42,936 nucleotides of DNA from a bacterium (GTDB lineage: Bacteria > Patescibacteriota > Patescibacteriia > JACQSD01): positions 1-42,936 of the forward strand of contig JAUSHC010000022.1 of NCBI GenBank assembly GCA_030648795.1, in the 5' to 3' direction. The notes under the pieces were generated by a model that ran no database searches, was not told the DNA's origin, and saw only the letters and a program-made list of their open reading frames with translations. Both the position numbers and the translations under genes were made by a program. Below are positions 37,173 through 42,936 of the stretch, one piece after another (position 1 is the stretch's first letter; each line of letters starts with the position of its first letter).

Positions 37173-37519
37173 ACAAATTCTATTTGAACAATTTCTGCCG
37201 CATCTCCGACGCGTCGTCCGATTTTTATAATCCGCGTATACCCTCCATTGCGGCTTGTATAACGAGGACCGAAAACTTCAAACATTTTTCGTACGGCATT
37301 CGGATGCGCGAGCATCGTCAATAACCGACGCCGTGCGGTGAGTGTCTGCGTTTTCGCGAGTGTCACGCAACGCTCAACAATCGGCTGCACCGCCTTTGCT
37401 TTCGCGCGAGTCGTCTTCACTTTTTCATACAGCACAACACTCGTCGCAAGGTTTCGAAGAAGCGCTTTGCGCGGACCTACTTTTCTATCAAGGGTAACTT
37501 TTTTCTTTTGATGTCGCAT
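37169..37519 (-). CDS. rplQ: Mirror copy: L17
   Basis: Mirror of 5418..5768. Confidence 0.96.
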   Translation of the reverse strand: MRHQKKKVTLDRKVGPRKALLRNLATSVVLYEKVKTTRAKAKAVQPIVERCVTLAKTQTLTARRRLLTMLAHPNAVRKMFEVFGPRYTSRNGGYTRIIKIGRRVGDAAEIVQIEFV

Positions 37520-37527
37520 AAAAATTA

Positions 37528-38349
37528 TTACTCTACTTCTTCCTTCTTTTTCTTTTCTTTCTTCTGTTCGTCATTTTCCACTTCAGTCTTTTCTTCTATT
37601 ACTTCCGCTACTCCAGAAACAAGAACGGGTTCAGATTCTTTTTGTATATCCAAAGGAGCGTTCGCGAGTGAAGTAAGCAACGAAAAATGATCAATCAAAA
37701 TTTTCGCTGATTGTTCAACCGCTTCTTGCCCGGAAATCGTCCCGTCCGTTTCAACAGTAAGCGTTAAACGATCGTAGTTCGTCATTTGTCCCACACGAAC
37801 ATGGTCCACACGGAAACCGACATTGCGAATCGGTGTATAAAGCGCATCAACCGCGAGAAGCCCGATTTCGGATACTCGATTTTCTCGAGATTCAATCGCA
37901 TCGTACCCGCGTCCCCGTCCTACAATAAGTTCCATCTCAAATGCTGCGTCCTTATCCGTAAGCGTCGCCAAGTGTAATTTTGGATTCGCAATTTCCACTT
38001 GCGCATCTTTTTCAATATCTCCCGCAGTTACATTTTTCTCTCCACTCACCTTCAACATAAGACGCACCGGCTCATCGGAAAAAACCTTCAAACGAAGCTG
38101 CTTTAAATTCAAAAGAATTTCCACGACATCTTCCTTTACTCCCGGCAATGTTGAAAATTCATGCGAAGCGCCTTTAATCTTCGCGTCGGTCACTGCGGCG
38201 CCCGGAAGGGATGACAATAACACGCGACGCAGTGCGTTTCCAAGCGTCGTTCCAAAACCTGCTTCACACGGCTCAACAATCAACTGTCCTTCCGTCGGTT
38301 TCTTCCCGGCTTCAAAAAAAATTTTTGTTGGAAGATGCAATTGAGGCAT
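37528..38349 (-). CDS. rpoA: Mirror copy: RNA polymerase alpha
   Basis: Mirror of 4588..5409. Confidence 0.95.
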   Translation of the reverse strand: MPQLHLPTKIFFEAGKKPTEGQLIVEPCEAGFGTTLGNALRRVLLSSLPGAAVTDAKIKGASHEFSTLPGVKEDVVEILLNLKQLRLKVFSDEPVRLMLKVSGEKNVTAGDIEKDAQVEIANPKLHLATLTDKDAAFEMELIVGRGRGYDAIESRENRVSEIGLLAVDALYTPIRNVGFRVDHVRVGQMTNYDRLTLTVETDGTISGQEAVEQSAKILIDHFSLLTSLANAPLDIQKESEPVLVSGVAEVIEEKTEVENDEQKKEKKKKEEVE

Positions 38350-38364
38350 AAAAAATATAAAAAA

Positions 38365-38943
38365 TTATCGAGAATATAACTCAATAATAAGACGCATATT
38401 TAAACGTTCAGGGAGTTTTTCGACCGTTGGTGCACCGACCACCTTCCCAAACTGACCTTCTTTATCAAGTGATAACCACGCAGGGACTTCGCGTTTTTCA
38501 ACTTCTTTCAAATTTACGAAACGGATTATATCATCGGTCGTTACTGCATATGAAGGACGATCAAGGCGATGATCATTCACCAATACATGTCCATGCACAA
38601 TCGCTTGACGTGCTGCGTTACGCGTTTTTGTAAGACCAAGACGATACACAACATTATCCAATCGGCGTTCAAGGTACTGCGCTAAATACACGCTCGTATC
38701 ACCCGTCTTTCGTACGGCGTTTGTGTAATACCGCTTAAATTGACGCTCTAAAATGCCATAAATATATTTTGCCTTCTGTTTCTCCAAAAGTTGCGTACCG
38801 TATTCCGTACGCTTTTGTCCACCCTTCGGTCCATGCACACCTGGCGGATAATTGCGACGCGTCACAGGACACTTTACTGTAGAGCAAAGTTTTTCACCAA
38901 CGCGACGACAGAGTTTATGTTTTGGACCAAGTTTTCGAGCCAT
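38365..38943 (-). CDS. rpsD: Mirror copy: S4
   Basis: Mirror of 3994..4572. Confidence 0.97.
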   Translation of the reverse strand: MARKLGPKHKLCRRVGEKLCSTVKCPVTRRNYPPGVHGPKGGQKRTEYGTQLLEKQKAKYIYGILERQFKRYYTNAVRKTGDTSVYLAQYLERRLDNVVYRLGLTKTRNAARQAIVHGHVLVNDHRLDRPSYAVTTDDIIRFVNLKEVEKREVPAWLSLDKEGQFGKVVGAPTVEKLPERLNMRLIIELYSR

Positions 38944-38957
38944 ACGATGATTTCAAA

Positions 38958-39404
38958 TTATACTCTTCGCACTTTCGGCGGCCGACATCCATTATGCGGA
39001 ATCGGCGTCATATCTTGAATGGAAATGACAACCAGACCCTGTGTGTTTAATGCGCGTACTGCAGCTTCTCGACCAGAACCAATACCTTTAATACTTACTT
39101 CCACTTCTTGCAATCCATAGGGACGAATGCGTTGCGCCGCATCACGAACGACAATACCCGCGGCATATGCGGTAGACTTCTTCGGTCCTTTAAAACCGCA
39201 TTTTCCTGCTGAAGACCACGCAAGCACATTTCCCTGTGTATCAGTAAAAGTTACAATGGTATTATTGTAGCTTGCTTGTATGTACGCACGTCCCTGCGGC
39301 ACAGATCGATATTCTTTTTTAGGACCACGCGCAACTTTGGATTTCTCATCTTCCGTCGCTGGCGTTTCAGCCGTTCCCATTATTTTGTCTATTTCGTCAA
39401 CCAT
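38958..39404 (-). CDS. rpsK: Mirror copy: S11
   Basis: Mirror of 3533..3979. Confidence 0.97.
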   Translation of the reverse strand: MVDEIDKIMGTAETPATEDEKSKVARGPKKEYRSVPQGRAYIQASYNNTIVTFTDTQGNVLAWSSAGKCGFKGPKKSTAYAAGIVVRDAAQRIRPYGLQEVEVSIKGIGSGREAAVRALNTQGLVVISIQDMTPIPHNGCRPPKVRRV

Positions 39405-39416
39405 ATGCAAAAAATA

Positions 39417-39803
39417 TTATGTTTTCTCTGACGCTGATTTTCTTCCGCTCCCTACGGTCTTTCGAACATTCCCTCTCCGTGTACGCGAATTCGTTTTCGT
39501 CCGTTGCCCACGTACCGGAAGCCCACGCTCATGCCGAATGCCTCGATAGGAATGAATCTCGCGCAGTCGCTTGATATTAGAAAGAATGTCGCGACGAAGA
39601 TCTCCTTCCACACGATGACCTCGTACTGCCTCATTTAATTTCTGAATTTGATCCTCTTGCAAATCCTTCGCACGAATATTGCCATCAACACCCGCAGTAA
39701 TAAGAATACTTTTTGCATTCGTCGGTCCAACACCATAAATATATCGAAGAGCAAATTCGATTTTCTTGTTCACGGGGAGATTGGTTCCTGCAATGCGCGC
39801 CAT
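39417..39803 (-). CDS. rpsM: Mirror copy: S13
   Basis: Mirror of 3134..3520. Confidence 0.97.
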   Translation of the reverse strand: MARIAGTNLPVNKKIEFALRYIYGVGPTNAKSILITAGVDGNIRAKDLQEDQIQKLNEAVRGHRVEGDLRRDILSNIKRLREIHSYRGIRHERGLPVRGQRTKTNSRTRRGNVRKTVGSGRKSASEKT

Positions 39804-39809
39804 ATAATA

Positions 39810-39926
39810 TTATCCTTGTCGTTGTTTATGCTTTGGGTTTTTCTTACAAATCACAAAAAGATATCGCCCTCGTCGAGCAATCTTACATTCTTTACAAATC
39901 GGTTTTACGGATGATCGAACTTTCAT
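39810..39926 (-). CDS. rpmJ: Mirror copy: L36
   Basis: Mirror of 3011..3127. Confidence 0.94.
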   Translation of the reverse strand: MKVRSSVKPICKECKIARRGRYLFVICKKNPKHKQRQG

Positions 39927-40159
39927 TAGTAGCGATAAATAATACGACCCTTCGTCAGGTCGTACGGTGTCATTTGCACTTTTACTTTATCCCCAAGAAG
40001 TAAACGAATTCTGTTCATGCGCATTCTTCCTGCAAGATGACACAGAATCACATGCCCATTCACAAGACGAACACGAAATGAGGTAGCGGGCAATAGCTCC
40101 GTAACCTCACCGTCCATATCAAGAAAATCCTTGCCTCCAACTGACTGTTTATTGTCCAC
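39926..40159 (-). CDS. infA: Mirror copy: IF-1
   Basis: Mirror of 2778..3011. Confidence 0.93.
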   Translation of the reverse strand: MDNKQSVGGKDFLDMDGEVTELLPATSFRVRLVNGHVILCHLAGRMRMNRIRLLLGDKVKVQMTPYDLTKGRIIYRY

Positions 40160-40305
40160 TTTTTTGCTAAGGTAAAAGAAAATTTACTACCCCAGATAAT
40201 CGTTTTGGAGTAGCAATTTTATTTTTCTTGGTTTCTTCTTCTAAATGAGTTTTCCACTTACAATGTATTGTAAATAAGAATGAAAATAATGTCAAATAGG
40301 GGTAT

Positions 40306-41271
40306 TCATAGCCCCATGATAACTTCAGCAATTTTCTTAGAATCATGGCGGAATATACTGCGAGTAATTCTGTCAGCTGCGTGTTGTGCAACCGGTGTAG
40401 GATCCAAAAGAGGCATCCCAATGATCCGCGAATCCTTCACTAATGACGCGGTGGGATGTATGGGGTCACCAATGTTTTTCATTGTAGATGGCAAAGGACT
40501 TGTATTATATATAATGTGATCAAAAATATCTTTACCAAGCACCATAGAAAGACGCTGCAAGAAATCATCGAGCGTAAAATGATCGGTATGTCCGTTCTGC
40601 GTCATACAGTTCGCGATATACACTTTTTTCGCTTTTGAAGCGCGTAATGTCTCCGGCATGTCAGACACCAACAACGATGGCATAATGCTCGAGAAAAAAT
40701 TTCCCGACCCAATAATAATCATATCTGCTTCCATTATTGCCACGCGCGCCTCCGGAAGTAATGACGAAGCGGGAGTAAGGCGCAACTGTTGCAACGATGT
40801 TACGATCTCTTTCGATGTCGTAATATGTTCTTCACCAGAAAGAACACGTCCGTCTTTCAAATACGCGTGCAACATTGTCGGCTGGAGAGTTACCGGAAGA
40901 ACTCTTCCGCGCACACTAAGCATTGTCCCCACGATAGAAAGCGACTGCACAAAATCGTGCGTCCTCTGAAATACCGATGCAATCAGAAGATTACCAATAG
41001 GATGACCGGCAAAAGATCCGTCGTGGAAACGCTCATGCATATACGATGCAAGAACGTTCGAAGAGTCCGCGAGCGCCACGAGACACTGCCGCGCATCTCC
41101 CGGTGGAATCATGTTGTACTCTACCCGAAGAATTCCCGACGATCCCCCGTCGTCTGCAGTCGTAAGAATTGCGCAACAATCAACGGGATATTCTTTCAAT
41201 CCACGCAAAACGGCGGCAGTACCCGTTCCGCCACCGATGACAACAATTTTCTTCATGCTCGTTGCATTCAT
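40306..41271 (-). CDS. yvcK: Mirror copy: YvcK/CofD-like
   Basis: Mirror of 1666..2631. Confidence 0.9.
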   Translation of the reverse strand: MNATSMKKIVVIGGGTGTAAVLRGLKEYPVDCCAILTTADDGGSSGILRVEYNMIPPGDARQCLVALADSSNVLASYMHERFHDGSFAGHPIGNLLIASVFQRTHDFVQSLSIVGTMLSVRGRVLPVTLQPTMLHAYLKDGRVLSGEEHITTSKEIVTSLQQLRLTPASSLLPEARVAIMEADMIIIGSGNFFSSIMPSLLVSDMPETLRASKAKKVYIANCMTQNGHTDHFTLDDFLQRLSMVLGKDIFDHIIYNTSPLPSTMKNIGDPIHPTASLVKDSRIIGMPLLDPTPVAQHAADRITRSIFRHDSKKIAEVIMGL

Positions 41272-41990
41272 TCTACCGTTGATAGATCTTTTGTCGCATC
41301 ATCAAGAAAATCACGTGCATCATCCATGGTAAGAGATTTCACCACTTGCTTCCATGCTACGCGCTCATTTTTTATAATTTGCAATCGTTGCGCTTTCGTT
41401 CGCGCGTTATTGAATTTCTGTTTATTGAGTTCCGATACCACAATGAACTGGATACCTGCGCGCCCGTCAATCGTGTCATGCTCTTTCAGAAAATCCTCGA
41501 CACGTTCGTTTAAATCATAGAAACGAAACTTTACAAGGGTGTAAACTTTTTGCTGAAGCGATGCAAGACATGCGAGGCGATCCTTTCGCACCTTTTTCAC
41601 TTCGCATGATTTTCTTTCAGCTGCACGATCGTCGGGAAGTCCAATAACCTCGCGCGCGCACGCTGTTCGTTCATCGCCAACCGGATTTTCCCAACACGAT
41701 TGCAGATCCTTGTATCGCGCGACACAGTCTCCTTGTGCTTTTTTCGCACGAACTGCTCGACACTCCTCCGGCAAATATTGTTTTGCGTATTCGGCGACAA
41801 GATCCTGCTGCGAAAGTCCAAGACGACACTCCACACGCTGTTTTAAAAGAGGCAACGTATAACAAAAATGCGTACGCAGCGGAGGCAATACAACCTTTTT
41901 TTCTGGAACCGTTCCCCCACCCCCCGCGCCCGCGGCAAAAACAAAAACGGGGAGCATGAGCCCGATGGAAAACAAAAGAAGTTTTTTCAT
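41268..41990 (-). CDS. Mirror copy: exported Cys-rich protein
   Basis: Mirror of 947..1669. Confidence 0.7.
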   Translation of the reverse strand: MKKLLLFSIGLMLPVFVFAAGAGGGGTVPEKKVVLPPLRTHFCYTLPLLKQRVECRLGLSQQDLVAEYAKQYLPEECRAVRAKKAQGDCVARYKDLQSCWENPVGDERTACAREVIGLPDDRAAERKSCEVKKVRKDRLACLASLQQKVYTLVKFRFYDLNERVEDFLKEHDTIDGRAGIQFIVVSELNKQKFNNARTKAQRLQIIKNERVAWKQVVKSLTMDDARDFLDDATKDLSTVE

Positions 41991-42003
41991 AAAATAACCA
42001 TTT

Positions 42004-42936
42004 TTAGCGCTTAAACAATGTGCGTGCGGCATCCCACAGCATAGCATCGTTCTGCGTTTCTTTCAACCAGTACCAATACTCCACGCCCCACAAATACTGT
42101 TCAGAAATTCCCGTGCGTCGAGCAAAATCCACGTTGGCAAAAAATTGTTTTACATCAAGTGACTTTTTATACTCACCGGGTGCGAGTGCAAGCAACCCAT
42201 CCGGCGCCCATGGCTCCGCTTGTAACTCCGCGCCGATCATATGGTCAATGGATTTACCAACGAGTAATGCTTTCCATCGATAAAATACCGGTGGAAAAAT
42301 GTACGTGTATCGCCAGTAACCGATGGACTTATTCCAGACTACACGATACATGGTCGTGCCAAGATAATCGCCAAACGGCGCGGGCTTCCGCCATGTGGAA
42401 AGTTCACCGGAATCCGTGACGAGAATTTGACGAGCATCAAGACTGCGTACGAGTGCAACTTCTTTTGCAAATGATTCTTTCGTGCCTTTCGGACACTCGC
42501 CGAAAAGCGAAAGGAAATATTCATTCTCCACCTGCCACATCGCGATCAATGTATTCTTTTTATATCGCTCAACAACTGCGGTAATAAAAGCAGACAATTT
42601 TTGTTCAGCGACATCTCCTTCTTCGTTTTTCAGCCAAGACGGATCATGGCACTCGGGCCAACGAGGCAAACGACGCCCTACCGCAAGAATAATGCGCACA
42701 TTACGTTTCGTTGCTTCGGCGACCTGCCAATCGAGAGCAGTAAAATCATATTTCCCCTGCTCGCGTTCAATTTCATTCCAATAGGCGGAGAGTCGCACTG
42801 CGCGCACGCCCAGATCATCAAACATCGCGAGATACGCCTGTTTCCAATCCAGTCCAAGATACTGCGCCTGCGCTTTTGAAAACGTCACGCCCCACGTCGG
42901 CTCACGGCCGTTACTGTAATCATTGTTCGCGAGCGA
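42004..42936 (-). CDS. Mirror copy: glycoside-hydrolase-like, 5' truncated at edge
   Basis: Mirror of 1..933. Confidence 0.7.
   Translation of the reverse strand, partial: SLANNDYSNGREPTWGVTFSKAQAQYLGLDWKQAYLAMFDDLGVRAVRLSAYWNEIEREQGKYDFTALDWQVAEATKRNVRIILAVGRRLPRWPECHDPSWLKNEEGDVAEQKLSAFITAVVERYKKNTLIAMWQVENEYFLSLFGECPKGTKESFAKEVALVRSLDARQILVTDSGELSTWRKPAPFGDYLGTTMYRVVWNKSIGYWRYTYIFPPVFYRWKALLVGKSIDHMIGAELQAEPWAPDGLLALAPGEYKKSLDVKQFFANVDFARRTGISEQYLWGVEYWYWLKETQNDAMLWDAARTLFKR

Larger units (their letters stand above)
1..42936. repeat. Window-spanning perfect inverted repeat (arms 1-21468 and 21469-42936, no spacer); probable assembly/amplification artefact
   Basis: Reverse complement of the last bases (…ctcacggccgttactgtaatcattgttcgcgagcga) equals the first bases; centre cccttgca|tgcaaggg at 21468|21469; every ORF at x..y on + has an identical-protein partner at 42937-y..42937-x on -. 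Confidence 0.97.

Noticed and set aside
21469-42936. Second ribosomal operon and second glycan cluster as true gene duplication
   Set aside because: Arms appear 100% identical down to spurious ORFs and share no spacer; far better explained by fold-back assembly than by duplication.
1-42936. Linear replicon with hairpin telomeres, or terminal inverted repeats of a mobile element
   Set aside because: The repeat covers the whole window with housekeeping genes; no resolvase, protelomerase, integrase or transposase seen. Not excluded, but unsupported.

Overview
The whole 42,936-bp window reads as one spacerless inverted repeat. Bases 1-21468 appear to be the exact reverse complement of 21469-42936, with the dyad at 21468|21469. 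Every ORF in the supplied track has a mirror partner at 42937-x with the same protein, including multi-kb genes and spurious antisense ORFs. Spot checks at both ends and at the centre match base for base. This is most likely an assembly or amplification fold-back artefact, so the real information content is one ~21.5-kb arm. That arm looks like a Patescibacteria/CPR-type bacterial fragment (inference from operon content and repeat style). Gene order: truncated glycoside-hydrolase-like gene, Cys-rich exported protein, YvcK/CofD-like gene, ribosomal operon infA-rpmJ-rpsM-rpsK-rpsD-rpoA-rplQ-rplM-rpsI, ABC exporter, YwbE-like gene, then a glycan/polysaccharide island. The island holds a flippase, three GT4s, three GT2s, a PAP2-LssY_C protein, a CorA-like protein, a UDP-glucuronate-decarboxylase-like SDR, a DUF2304-like protein and an LRR-like solenoid protein. 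The most interesting biology is a dense set of small palindromic or tandem repeats in the glycan genes. Many are translated in frame (similar in concept to Rickettsia palindromic elements). One AT-rich inverted-repeat element encodes a similar peptide (..SGIRNxGDR...NSLFII..) in three different glycosyltransferases. A GC-rich element supplies the stop of one gene and the start and N-terminus of the next. RpoA also appears to lack its C-terminal domain. No tRNA, rRNA, CRISPR array or transposase was seen.
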